Shown: positions 38,950 through 46,454 of the stretch, one piece after another
Layout: the number at the start of each line of letters is the position of its first letter
Position numbering within the stretch: position 1 is the stretch's first letter
Assembly: GCA_001781105.1 (NCBI GenBank)
Contig: MFKV01000005.1
Location: forward strand, 345-47,772
Length of the DNA stretch: 47,428 nt
Direction: 5' to 3'
From: Candidatus Kaiserbacteria bacterium RIFCSPHIGHO2_01_FULL_54_36
GTDB lineage: Bacteria; Patescibacteriota; Minisyncoccia; Phycocordibacterales; UBA2100
Program-made: the position numbers and the translations under genes
Notes under the pieces: model-generated
What the model was told of the DNA's origin: nothing
Database searches by the model: none
Seen by the model: only the letters and a program-made list of their open reading frames with translations

Positions 38950-39654
38950 ATGAACTGGAAGCGTATTGGCTGGTATCTCATCGGGATATGGCTTGTTCCA
39001 CTACTCGAAGGGCTGGTTAAGCTACTCGAATCTCTTTCGCGATTCTTGGAGAGACATCGGGAAAAGGTCGAGGGATTCGCACGCAAGATGGAGGAGCGGA
39101 AGAAAGCCTCGTGGTCGACAAGGGTACTCGGTAAGCTCGACGACTGGCTCATCGACAACGTCTTCCAACCCACTTCTGACTGGTGGAGAAATAGGACGGG
39201 GAAAAGCAATTTCTGGGTTGCCAAGATGTTTGCGTGGCTGGGACTCATCATCGCCAGCTGGAACGTTATCGCAAACATCCGAATCGATTACGTTGTCGCG
39301 GCGTACGTGGTCGTTTCGGGAATTGCTTTCTGCGCCTTTATGTTCCGACTCATCACCATCATGGACAAGGACGCAGAAGACATCGAGCAGGAACTTGAAG
39401 CGACGAGAACTGCGAATCCTGTTCGGCTCTTGCTGGTCGATGAACGCACCAGGTCATTGTGGAACGCGCTTTTGTGGGTCTGCATGACGTACGTGGTACA
39501 CGAGACACGGTTCTACAGCCCGTTCTTCTGGTCGGCCGTCTTCTGGGTTCTCGCGTACATACCAGTGCTCTATTTCATGTCATGTACGCCAAAGCCGCGG
39601 AGTCCATTGAAGGCGGGCAACGAGCTAGCTGCGCAAGCGATTAACTCCTCGTAG
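38950..39654 (+). CDS. Hypothetical membrane protein, 234 aa
   Basis: Not recognised. It has an N-terminal hydrophobic segment (about 5-22), an amphipathic charged region (30-85), then about four TM helices: 97-113, 117-135, 170-184 and 190-207. No catalytic motif is seen. The ATG has a textbook Shine-Dalgarno site AAGGAGG with 5-nt spacing, unlike most genes in this window, so it was probably acquired. It ends at a strong terminator. Confidence 0.65.
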   Translation: MNWKRIGWYLIGIWLVPLLEGLVKLLESLSRFLERHREKVEGFARKMEERKKASWSTRVLGKLDDWLIDNVFQPTSDWWRNRTGKSNFWVAKMFAWLGLIIASWNVIANIRIDYVVAAYVVVSGIAFCAFMFRLITIMDKDAEDIEQELEATRTANPVRLLLVDERTRSLWNALLWVCMTYVVHETRFYSPFFWSAVFWVLAYIPVLYFMSCTPKPRSPLKAGNELAAQAINSS

Positions 39655-39680
39655 CCTGAACGCCAAGACAAGAGACTGAC

Positions 39681-39719
39681 CACCACCCGACACGCAAGTG
39701 AAGGGTGGTGTTTCTTTTT
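39681..39719 (+). terminator. Rho-independent terminator of the Shine-Dalgarno-bearing gene pair
   Basis: CACCACCC (39681-39688) pairs with GGGTGGTG (39703-39710), followed by TTTCTTTTT. Confidence 0.9.
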
Positions 39720-39759
39720 CGGCTAGCTAGACGCGTCCCGATTTCGTACCATACGACGC

Positions 39760-40032
39760 ATGGAGGAGATACTCTGTATTGTTTCGGGGAAAGTGCAGGG
39801 GGTTTTCTATCGCGACTTCATTGCCTCGCACGCGCGAGATTTAGCCCTTACCGGATACGTCCGGAACATGTCGGATTCCAGCGTTGAGATCGTGGCGCAG
39901 GGATCTCGTGCCGATCTCGAGAAATTTCTGGAGCACGCGCGGCGGGGACCGTTCCTGGCGCGGGTGTCGAATATCGAAGTGGAATGGCAGGAGCCGACCG
40001 GACCATATAAAGCATTTGAAGTTGTTTTTTGA
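39760..40032 (+). CDS. Acylphosphatase
   Basis: 90 residues. The active-site loop GKVQGVFYRDFIASHA contains the catalytic Arg, and GYVRNMSDSSVEIVAQG contains the catalytic Asn (GxVxNxxDG-like, here with S for G). It hydrolyses acylphosphates such as carbamoyl and acetyl phosphate. TACCAT lies 7 nt before the ATG. It is the first gene after the terminator of the inserted patch. Confidence 0.93.
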   Translation: MEEILCIVSGKVQGVFYRDFIASHARDLALTGYVRNMSDSSVEIVAQGSRADLEKFLEHARRGPFLARVSNIEVEWQEPTGPYKAFEVVF

Positions 40033-40043
40033 AGCTCAAATGG

Positions 40044-40151
40044 TATACCCCGTGAGATAAGCATTCCAGAGTAAAAATAGGAATTCTTTTTCTCCAACTG
40101 CACTCTCGATCGAAAATCCATCTTGTAATTTGTTATCTCATGGGGTATAGT
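40044..40151 (+). promoter_or_regulatory. rplS promoter embedded in an inverted repeat
   Basis: -35 TTGTAA (40123-40128), 17-nt spacer, -10 TATAGT (40146-40151), 8 nt to the ATG. The segment TTATCTCATGGGGTATA (40133-40149), which covers the spacer and part of the -10, is the reverse complement of 40044-40060 with one mismatch. The two arms are 72 nt apart, as expected for paired operators or a transcribed stem. Confidence 0.7.
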
Positions 40152-40159
40152 GCCGCGAC

Positions 40160-40615
40160 ATGAAAAACGCAGTCAAAGTCTCACCCGTAGACATGGATGC
40201 GCGCAAAGATCTCGACCTCCGGCCGGGAGATACCGTGCGCGTACACCAGAAGATCGAGGAAAAGGGGAAGTACCGCATTCAGATCTTCGAGGGGCTCGTC
40301 CTTGCGCGAAAGCACGGCACCGAAGCAGGCGGCACTTTCACCGTGCGCCGTGTAGCTTCCGGCGTGGGCGTCGAGAAAATATATCCGCTCTATTCTCCGA
40401 TGATCGATCGCATCGAGCTCGTGAAGCGCGCACGAGTGCGCCGCGCCAAGCTCTACTACATCCGCGACAAGGTAGCGCGCGAAGCGCGTCGACAGCTGCG
40501 CCGCTCCCGCATGATGGTCAATGTTTCGGGTGTGACGAAAATTGTCTCGAGGGAAGAGGAGCCGGTGATCGCCGACGCGGACGCCACCGCTGCCGCGGAA
40601 GCGAAAAGTGAGTAA
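40160..40615 (+). CDS. rplS: Ribosomal protein bL19
   Basis: 151 residues. The bL19 core RPGDTVRVHQKIEEKGKYRIQIFEGLVLARKHG, TFTVRRVASGVGVEKIYPLYSP and RARVRRAKLYYIRDKVAR are diagnostic. It lies at the subunit interface of the 50S subunit. The C-terminus is longer than the ~115-residue norm, with an Ala/Glu-rich tail (DADATAAAEAKSE). Near-leaderless promoter. tRNA-Leu follows 51 nt downstream and may share the transcript. Confidence 0.97.
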   Translation: MKNAVKVSPVDMDARKDLDLRPGDTVRVHQKIEEKGKYRIQIFEGLVLARKHGTEAGGTFTVRRVASGVGVEKIYPLYSPMIDRIELVKRARVRRAKLYYIRDKVAREARRQLRRSRMMVNVSGVTKIVSREEEPVIADADATAAAEAKSE

Positions 40616-40666
40616 ACATTTGAAGATAACGAAAATGTTGGATATAGTGGGCGAGCTGGTATAGAT

Positions 40667-40750
40667 GCGCGGGTGTTGAAACTGGTAGACAAGCTACCTT
40701 GAGGTGGTAGTGCTCGCAAGGGCGTGGAGGTTCGAGTCCTCTCCCGCGCA
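40667..40750 (+). tRNA. tRNA-Leu(GAG)
   Basis: 84 nt with a long variable arm. Acceptor GCGCGGG/CCCGCGC, anticodon stem CTACC/GGTAG with loop TTGAGGT giving GAG, T arm GGAGG-TTCGAGT-CCTCT. Discriminator A; CCA is not encoded. The serine recombinase gene of the island ends 12 nt downstream. Confidence 0.95.
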
Positions 40751-40762
40751 CAGTAGTAGCTA

Positions 40763-42241
40763 CTAAATCCAAGTTTGGATTTTTCCAATGGACTTCGCCA
40801 AGCGAAGTCCATTGGTTTTGAGCCGCGCCGCGCGCTTCGCGCGCTTGAAGTGTGAGGTTGGAGCCGAAGATTTTTTGGAGGGTATATCGTCTCCTTTTGC
40901 GATTTCGTCTAGCATTTGCGCGTCTCGTATCCACTCGCGGAGAGGTTGGAGCCAAGCGGTAGCGTCCCGCTCCAACCGCCCGATCTGCTCCTCGGCCGAC
41001 CGCCTTTCGGACATAAGCGTCCGCTTCCTCTCCAAGTACTCCTCGCGCTTTATGTCCTGCTCCACATAGAGGTCGGTCAAGCGGCCCGTCTTTTCATCTA
41101 TGTCGGCGATGGCGGCGCGTAGCTCGCGGATAGCCCTCTCCGCTACCTTTCCGGCCTCCTGCTCGTCCTTGTCCGCGAGAGCAAGCATTTGCTCTGCCCA
41201 GCCCTGTGGCGGGGCGTGGCGGGTAAGCAAAGCCGACAACTGGGTTTCCAACGCCTCCCCGCGTATTGCGCCCTGCGAGCAGGGGCCGCGCTTTTTCGTA
41301 CAGCGATAGTACAGGTAGCGATGGACGTTCCCGTTCTTTTGGCGCTTGATTATCACTTCGCCGGTGATGGAACAGCCGCATTCGCCGCACCGCAAAAGCC
41401 CGCCGCAGAGGGCTTGCGGGTCTTTCTTCGCTTTTTGCGGGTGGCCGCGCTTTAGAAGTGCGGTCTGAACGCGGTCAAAAAGCTGTTTGGAAAGTATCGG
41501 CGAGTGCGTCCCTTTGTGTATCTCTCCGGCGTATTCAAAGTCGCCGTAGTAGAAGGTGTCGGTGAGGACGCGCTTGACCCTGTTCTTAGACCAGCGTCTA
41601 CCGCCGCCGCTTCCGCTCCGGCTTCCGGTGCGGATACCTTTCTCGTAGAAAAAGGTGGCGATGTCCTCAAAGCGCGACTGACCTTCGGCATATATCTCAA
41701 AGGCGCGGACAACGAGCGGCGCTTTGCGCCTATCAACATCGTGTCGCTTCGTACGCGGATTGTTTATATAACCGATACGCGCGGGGCCGGGATACTCCCC
41801 GCGCCGCGCTTTCTCCCGCAATCCGCGCCGCGTGTTGTAGGCCAAGTCGCGGCTGTATTGCGTCGCCATTCCAAACTCAACGGCCATAAGGAGGACGCTG
41901 TCTTTGGAGTAGTAGCTGCGCTCCGGCGTTTGTATGTGTTGGATTGTTCCTTCTTGGAGTAACCAACTGACTTGCCCGTTATCAACGGGATTGCGCCCCA
42001 AGCGATCAAGTTTCCAGCAAACGATACCTTGCGCCTCGCCACGCTGTATCCGTGTAAGCATTTCGTTGAAATGCGGACGGCCCGGCGTCTTGGCCGATTG
42101 CTTCTCTACAAACTCCGCCACGATCTCCAAGTTCTCGCGCTTTGCGAGCGAGCGGAGTTCGGATAGCTGGGATTCAATGGAGAGGACTTGCTTGTCCTCA
42201 ACATCGGTGCTTTTGCGGGCGTAGAGGAAATAACCTTTCAT
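40763..42241 (-). CDS. Large serine recombinase
   Basis: A 492-residue integrase-type enzyme. The catalytic domain (about 1-150) has LYARKST with nucleophile Ser11, then SIESQLSELRSLAKRE and VCWKLDRLGRNPVDN. The recombinase domain (about 160-270) has PGPARIGYINNP and WSKNRVKRVLTDTFYYGDF. A zinc-ribbon (CGECGCSITGE, then YYRCTKKRGPC) and a coiled coil (about 370-440) follow. The last 17 residues are encoded by a hairpin that also terminates the tRNA-Leu side. It starts at 42241 (TACAAT 6 nt before), not at the longer 42277 frame. It probably moves the island. Confidence 0.95.
   Translation of the reverse strand: MKGYFLYARKSTDVEDKQVLSIESQLSELRSLAKRENLEIVAEFVEKQSAKTPGRPHFNEMLTRIQRGEAQGIVCWKLDRLGRNPVDNGQVSWLLQEGTIQHIQTPERSYYSKDSVLLMAVEFGMATQYSRDLAYNTRRGLREKARRGEYPGPARIGYINNPRTKRHDVDRRKAPLVVRAFEIYAEGQSRFEDIATFFYEKGIRTGSRSGSGGGRRWSKNRVKRVLTDTFYYGDFEYAGEIHKGTHSPILSKQLFDRVQTALLKRGHPQKAKKDPQALCGGLLRCGECGCSITGEVIIKRQKNGNVHRYLYYRCTKKRGPCSQGAIRGEALETQLSALLTRHAPPQGWAEQMLALADKDEQEAGKVAERAIRELRAAIADIDEKTGRLTDLYVEQDIKREEYLERKRTLMSERRSAEEQIGRLERDATAWLQPLREWIRDAQMLDEIAKGDDIPSKKSSAPTSHFKRAKRAARLKTNGLRLAKSIGKIQTWI
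40785..40819 (+). terminator. Perfect hairpin inside the recombinase 3' end
   Basis: CCAATGGACTTCGC (40785-40798) pairs with GCGAAGTCCATTGG (40802-40815) across a 3-nt loop, then TTTT on the plus strand. It can terminate the rplS/tRNA-Leu transcript while encoding the NGLRLAKSIG tail of the recombinase on the other strand. Confidence 0.8.
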
Positions 42242-42245
42242 AGTC

Positions 42246-42267
42246 CTATTGTAATATATTACAATAG
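42246..42267. promoter_or_regulatory. Perfect 22-bp palindrome, probable operator between recombinase and XRE genes
   Basis: The sequence CTATTGTAATA is followed directly by its reverse complement. It covers the minus-strand -10 box (TACAAT, 42248-42253 in the complement) of the recombinase and lies upstream of the XRE -10 (TATACT, 42291-42296). A dimeric repressor, likely the XRE protein, could control both genes. Confidence 0.75.
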
Positions 42268-42303
42268 TAGTGTACAATACAACAAGGGACTATACTTTAA
42301 GCA

Positions 42304-42510
42304 ATGAAAAGTGAGTCCCAAAAGCTCGGAAAGAACCTAAAACGCATACGGACTAAGAAAGGAATGTCGCAGGGCGACATCGTCCGCGCGCTCGGCATAG
42401 GCAGGTCTTTCGTGAGTAATATTGAAAACGGGAAAGCCAACCCGACACTTGCCACCATCAGCAAGCTGGCGAATTTTCTCGGCGTATCGTCCGACGCGCT
42501 TTTGAAATAA
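42304..42510 (+). CDS. XRE-family HTH controller protein
   Basis: 68 residues, essentially one Cro/C1-type HTH: LGKNLKRIRTKKGMSQGDIVRALGIGRSFVSNIENGKANPTLATISKLANFLGVSSDAL. Its size and position directly before a DNA methyltransferase match controller (C) proteins of restriction-modification systems, which delay nuclease expression. TATACT lies 7 nt before the ATG. It is divergent from the recombinase across the 22-bp palindrome. Confidence 0.9.
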   Translation: MKSESQKLGKNLKRIRTKKGMSQGDIVRALGIGRSFVSNIENGKANPTLATISKLANFLGVSSDALLK

Positions 42511-42516
42511 GATTTC

Positions 42517-43479
42517 ATGAAAAAGAACCTGAAAGCAATTGATCTATTTGCCGGAATCGGCGGTATCCGAATCGGTTTTGAATCGGCGGGTTTTGAAACT
42601 GTCTACGCGAACGACTTTGATGAACACGCAAGTGAGACGTATCGCATGAACTTCGGCGATATAGACGCTTCCGATTTTCTGAAAGTCATTGAAGAAAAAG
42701 GAATGAAAAAGATTCCCAAGCATTTTGATATTCTGCTCGGTGGCTTTCCTTGCCAGCCATTTTCGGTCGCTGGCAATAAGCGCGGCTTCGCCGACAAAGA
42801 CAGAGGCAATCTGCTGTTCGCTGTTATAGAAGTTCTCAAAGCCCGTAAGCCTAAGGCGATATTCTTGGAGAATGTAAAACACTTGAAGAATCACGACGAC
42901 GAAAAGACATTCAGGCGCATTCAAGATGAATTGAAACGCGCAGGCTATTACATGAAAGCGGAAGTGCTTAACAGCATGACGCACGGCAATGTACCGCAGA
43001 CGCGCGAACGAATATATATCGTCGCTTTCCGGTCGCCACGTACGCTTATGAAGTTCCATTTTCCTGCGCCGGTACCGCTTACGAAAAAGATGTCCCACAT
43101 TTTAGAGAAGAACGTTGACGACGGCTATTACTACGACAGCCGATACAAGGAAATATATCCGAAGCTTAAAACTGCGGTAAAACACCGCGACCGATTCTAC
43201 CAGTACCGACGCATATACGTCCGCGAAAATAAAAACGGCGTCTGTCCGACGCTTACGGCAAGCATGGGACAAGGAGGCCACAATGTACCGATAATCCGAG
43301 ACAGTAAAGGCATACGGAAGCTGACGCTACGAGAATGTGCCCGACTCCAAGGATTCCCAGAATCCTTTGTTTTTCCAGTACAGGCGAATGGTCACCTATA
43401 TAAACAGGTAGGAAACTCGGTTACCATTCCTGTTATAGCACGCATAGCTGAAAACATCAGGATTGCTTTGGAGGCGTAG
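42517..43479 (+). CDS. dcm: DNA (cytosine-5-)-methyltransferase
   Basis: 320 residues. Motif I LFAGIGGIRIGFESAG (SAM binding), motif IV GGFPCQPFSVAG with catalytic Cys79, motif VI FLENVKHL, motif VIII VPQTRERIYIVAF, and motifs IX-X LTLRECARLQGFPESF and QVGNSVTIPVIARIAENI. The target-recognition region (about 190-265) is short and of unknown specificity. It starts 6 nt after the XRE gene. It could protect host DNA from a cognate nuclease or mark it for the downstream GHKL system. Confidence 0.96.
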   Translation: MKKNLKAIDLFAGIGGIRIGFESAGFETVYANDFDEHASETYRMNFGDIDASDFLKVIEEKGMKKIPKHFDILLGGFPCQPFSVAGNKRGFADKDRGNLLFAVIEVLKARKPKAIFLENVKHLKNHDDEKTFRRIQDELKRAGYYMKAEVLNSMTHGNVPQTRERIYIVAFRSPRTLMKFHFPAPVPLTKKMSHILEKNVDDGYYYDSRYKEIYPKLKTAVKHRDRFYQYRRIYVRENKNGVCPTLTASMGQGGHNVPIIRDSKGIRKLTLRECARLQGFPESFVFPVQANGHLYKQVGNSVTIPVIARIAENIRIALEA

Positions 43480-43521
43480 CCCTAAATTCTTTGCAAGCAA
43501 GGTCTTTTTATATAATATAGC

Positions 43522-43562
43522 CCTCCATTGACATAGATACCGGTTATCTGATACAGTGGAGG
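43522..43562 (+). promoter_or_regulatory. Controlled promoter of the defence operon
   Basis: TTGACA (43528-43533), 18-nt spacer, TACAGT (43552-43557). CCTCCATTG (43522-43530) and CAGTGGAGG (43554-43562) form an inverted repeat covering both boxes, with one mismatch. An imperfect palindrome AGATACCGGTTATCT fills the spacer. GGAGG (43558-43562) also serves as Shine-Dalgarno site for the next gene. This looks like a controller-protein operator. Confidence 0.65.
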
Positions 43563-43566
43563 CGTC

Positions 43567-43782
43567 ATGGATAACAGGAGGCAGAATTTCAAACGACTGG
43601 CAGCCGCAAGAACTAATGAGGTTTTGCGACGCTTGAAGATTCTCGGAAATTGTTCCAACCGGAGCCATTACGATTATACGGAGGAGGAAGTAAATAAGAT
43701 ATTTTCTGAAATAGAAAGAAAGATCAGAGAGACGAAGGCGAAGTTCACTTTCCCGCATAGAGATAGTGGTTTCAAACTATAA
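43567..43782 (+). CDS. Small conserved-looking protein, 71 aa
   Basis: Starts MDNRRQNFKRLAAARTNEVL and continues RRLKILGNCSNRSHYDYTEEEVNKIFSEIERKIRETKAKF: an N-terminal basic helix, a turn with NCSNRSHYDYT and a C-terminal amphipathic helix. I recall similar small proteins next to DNA-modification genes but cannot name the family. GGAGG lies 4 nt before the ATG. It ends 4 nt before the GHKL ATPase start, so it is the first gene of that operon. Confidence 0.75.
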   Translation: MDNRRQNFKRLAAARTNEVLRRLKILGNCSNRSHYDYTEEEVNKIFSEIERKIRETKAKFTFPHRDSGFKL

Positions 43783-43786
43783 AGAT

Positions 43787-45619
43787 ATGTCAAAGATTTT
43801 CTGGTATTTCCCTAGCACGGGACACGGCGAGAACCACGGATTCCAAGACCCGCTTCTTCAGTATTTCCAAGGAGATCATGAGAACTACATTGCGCGCGAG
43901 GCGATTCAAAACGCCGTTGACGCGCGACTTGATTACGATAAGCCGGTATCGGTCGTATTTGAAAAGACCGCGATTCTCAACTCCTCGTTCCCCGGCTACT
44001 CGGAGCTTCTGGATAAACTCCATCGCTGTCTGGTATTCGTGAAGGGACAGGACAAAGCGGAGCCGTTTTTCAAATCCGCTATAGCCCTTCTGAAAGGAAA
44101 AAATCTCCCTGTATTGAAAATCAGCGATTTTAATACCAGAGGTCTTTCCGGGTCGGACGATGACGTAGACGGAAACTGGCACCGCCTTGTGAGAGCGGCA
44201 GGAACAAGCTCTCTGAAAGGCGCGGGTGGAGGTTCTTTTGGTATCGGAAAAGGCGCTCCTATCGTCGCTTCGGCGCTAAGGACAGTCTTCTATTCAAGTA
44301 TCAACGACAAGGACGAACTGGTCTTTCAAGGAAAGGCGCGATTGGTAAGCCATCACGACGACGAACGCGACGTGAGGCAAGGAATCGGATTCTACGGCGT
44401 AGAAGGATACAAGGCGTTGAGAAATGACGCTCTCGTTCCCGATTTCTTCAAGCGGAGCGAACGGGGCACGGATATTTATGTGATGGGCTATAAGACGGGA
44501 GCAGATTGGAAAGGGAAACTGATAAAGTCAGTTCTCCACAACTTCTGGCTCGCAATCTACAACGGCGACCTTGAAGTTTCAATCCGAGACGGATCTGAAC
44601 TTACAATAACAAAAAGTAATCTTCGCAAATATCTTGATGATTATGACGCCGAGGACGCAAAATTTTATTTTGAAGCCGTAACGAACTGGACGAAAGATTT
44701 TCATGTAGAGCTTAAACACCTCGGCAAGGTTTCGCTCTATGTCCGTAAGCAAGATAATTACCCTAGCAGAGTAATGATGGCGCGGAAGCCCCGAATGCTT
44801 GTGGCGGAGAAGCAGTACCGCTCTCTTAGAGAACCTTATGCAGCTGTCTTTATCTGCGATAACGATAAAGGAAATGCGCTTCTGCGCGATCTTGAACCGC
44901 CCGCGCATGATAAGTGGAATAGAGACCTTGCGGACAACGGCAAGATAATAATGCGCGAACTGGACGAATTTATAAAAGAAAAACTCAAAAGCATGGGGGA
45001 AGATATAACAAGCGAGCCACAGGATATTCCGGGACTGGCACGATATTTGCCCGACAACGAAGAACGCGAGTACTTGTCTCTTACGGAAGCAGAGGCCGTT
45101 GACCCGACGGAACTTAATACCGACGAGGAGACAGGTCATGAGATAGGTGCGGAGAAGGAACTAGCCTCGGCTGATATAGAAACAATAGTTAGAAAAGGGA
45201 TTGTAACGACGAAAGAGAATAAGCCCGTAGGCCCCACGCCTCCGGTCGGGCCGGGCAACGGACCTAGTGGCAGAGCCACCGGCCCCGAAGAAGGGACGAA
45301 GGAAGGAGCGAGAATAAAAACTTCCGCGATCAGTTTCAGGAGCTTTGTTCAGAAAGGCAAAGCCGGTTTTGAGTATCACCTTGCGATAACCGGCCGAGAA
45401 GATTGCGAAGGAGCCATACGTTTAGTAGCAGTCGGCGATGAGGGGAGCTATCCAGTGGAATTAAAATCTGTGGCAGAAGAAAAATCTGGCACGAGCTACG
45501 ACACTAGCGAATCAATGATAAAAGGTCTGTCCATAGAAAACGGCAAGACTCTTAAACTGATAGTGCTCCTCGCTTCTCCGAAGAAATACGCGTTAGCAAT
45601 AGAAAACTATGAAGGTTAA
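43787..45619 (+). CDS. GHKL (Bergerat-fold) ATPase, predicted defence component
   Basis: 610 residues. The N-box is AREAIQNAVDAR (Glu38, Asn42, Asp45), the second motif is KISDFNTRGLSG (Asp114; a DxNTxGL variant of DNGxG) and the third is GGGSFGIGKGAP (147-157). These are the three ATP-site motifs of the MutL/Hsp90/MORC superfamily. Residues about 230-400 probably hold the S5-like transducer domain; about 480-500 is a Pro/Gly linker (TPPVGPGNGPSG); the last 110 residues look like a beta-sandwich. No nuclease motif is evident. GHKL ATPases near C5-methylases have been described as restriction-type systems. It overlaps the next gene by 11 nt. Confidence 0.85.
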   Translation: MSKIFWYFPSTGHGENHGFQDPLLQYFQGDHENYIAREAIQNAVDARLDYDKPVSVVFEKTAILNSSFPGYSELLDKLHRCLVFVKGQDKAEPFFKSAIALLKGKNLPVLKISDFNTRGLSGSDDDVDGNWHRLVRAAGTSSLKGAGGGSFGIGKGAPIVASALRTVFYSSINDKDELVFQGKARLVSHHDDERDVRQGIGFYGVEGYKALRNDALVPDFFKRSERGTDIYVMGYKTGADWKGKLIKSVLHNFWLAIYNGDLEVSIRDGSELTITKSNLRKYLDDYDAEDAKFYFEAVTNWTKDFHVELKHLGKVSLYVRKQDNYPSRVMMARKPRMLVAEKQYRSLREPYAAVFICDNDKGNALLRDLEPPAHDKWNRDLADNGKIIMRELDEFIKEKLKSMGEDITSEPQDIPGLARYLPDNEEREYLSLTEAEAVDPTELNTDEETGHEIGAEKELASADIETIVRKGIVTTKENKPVGPTPPVGPGNGPSGRATGPEEGTKEGARIKTSAISFRSFVQKGKAGFEYHLAITGREDCEGAIRLVAVGDEGSYPVELKSVAEEKSGTSYDTSESMIKGLSIENGKTLKLIVLLASPKKYALAIENYEG

Positions 45620-46454
45620 CGCTAAATCATACCCGCACCCTGTTTTAGGAAACGAGGACGACCTCGCGGGGTTTTTCAAAGTGGAGTTTCATTACGAACT
45701 TGGAAAAGAAGCGATAGTTCTCAATCCGACCTTCTCAATCAAAAATAACGGAATCGAAGAATTGCTGAAAAAAGAAAAAGCTTCATTCGTCGCTGAAGTG
45801 GAATGTGGCAACACTTTTTACAGAAAGAGCTTCCTGACCAGAAAACAATTGGAGCGTTTTTCAATTCCGGCGGTCGCGCTCCGCGACCGCGTTACAGTCG
45901 GCTTCTATGTATGCGCCGACCAAGACATGAAGGGTTATCGCCCCAGCGAATTACACCCTGATTACGGGGAGGCCGTCTTCGATGTAGAAGCCGGAGACGT
46001 AATAGCGGTAGGGGGCTACTGTTCTTTCATTGCAGAAAAAGCTTTTGATCCGTTGCGTCCGCCGGTCGCCTCCTTTATTTCAATCATTGAAGGCACTCGC
46101 CATGAAGACCCGATACAAGTGGATTACGATAGCGACAAAATAACGATAGTGCTATCTAAGTCCGACTGGAAGAAATATCTGGAAGTGCGCGGACAGAAAC
46201 CTGCCGAGGGTATTATCCACGGTTCAATAGTATTTCCAGTGCTTGTAGACGCAGTCCATAAAGTACAAAAAGACGACGGCGAATACGGCGAGAGAAACTG
46301 GTTCGCCCGAATAGAAGCAATCATGGTGGCGAAGGGTCTTTCCGATAAAGACCCTGTTGAAGTAGCGCAAAAGATTCTGGAAAATCCGGCAAGCAGAAGC
46401 TTGCAAGGAATTGACACGCTTCTTAACGTATCAAACGAACAAGTATATGAATAA
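45609..46454 (+). CDS. Unknown defence-operon protein with YPHPVLG start
   Basis: 281 residues, not recognised. Starts MKVNAKSYPHPVLGNEDDLAG. It seems beta-rich (FKVEFHYELGKEAIVLNPTF, ASFVAEVECGNTFYRKSF) to about residue 130, then has DVEAGDVIAVGGYCSFIAEKAF and a mixed C-terminus. No TM helix or catalytic signature is seen. ATGA-style overlaps with both neighbours (11 and 8 nt) imply a fixed stoichiometry with the GHKL protein, perhaps as a sensor or adaptor. Confidence 0.8.
   Translation: MKVNAKSYPHPVLGNEDDLAGFFKVEFHYELGKEAIVLNPTFSIKNNGIEELLKKEKASFVAEVECGNTFYRKSFLTRKQLERFSIPAVALRDRVTVGFYVCADQDMKGYRPSELHPDYGEAVFDVEAGDVIAVGGYCSFIAEKAFDPLRPPVASFISIIEGTRHEDPIQVDYDSDKITIVLSKSDWKKYLEVRGQKPAEGIIHGSIVFPVLVDAVHKVQKDDGEYGERNWFARIEAIMVAKGLSDKDPVEVAQKILENPASRSLQGIDTLLNVSNEQVYE

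Noticed and set aside
40667-40750. Integration inside tRNA-Leu
   Set aside because: The tRNA is complete, and large serine recombinases do not usually use tRNA 3' ends; only the neighbourhood is supported, not an attachment site within the tRNA.
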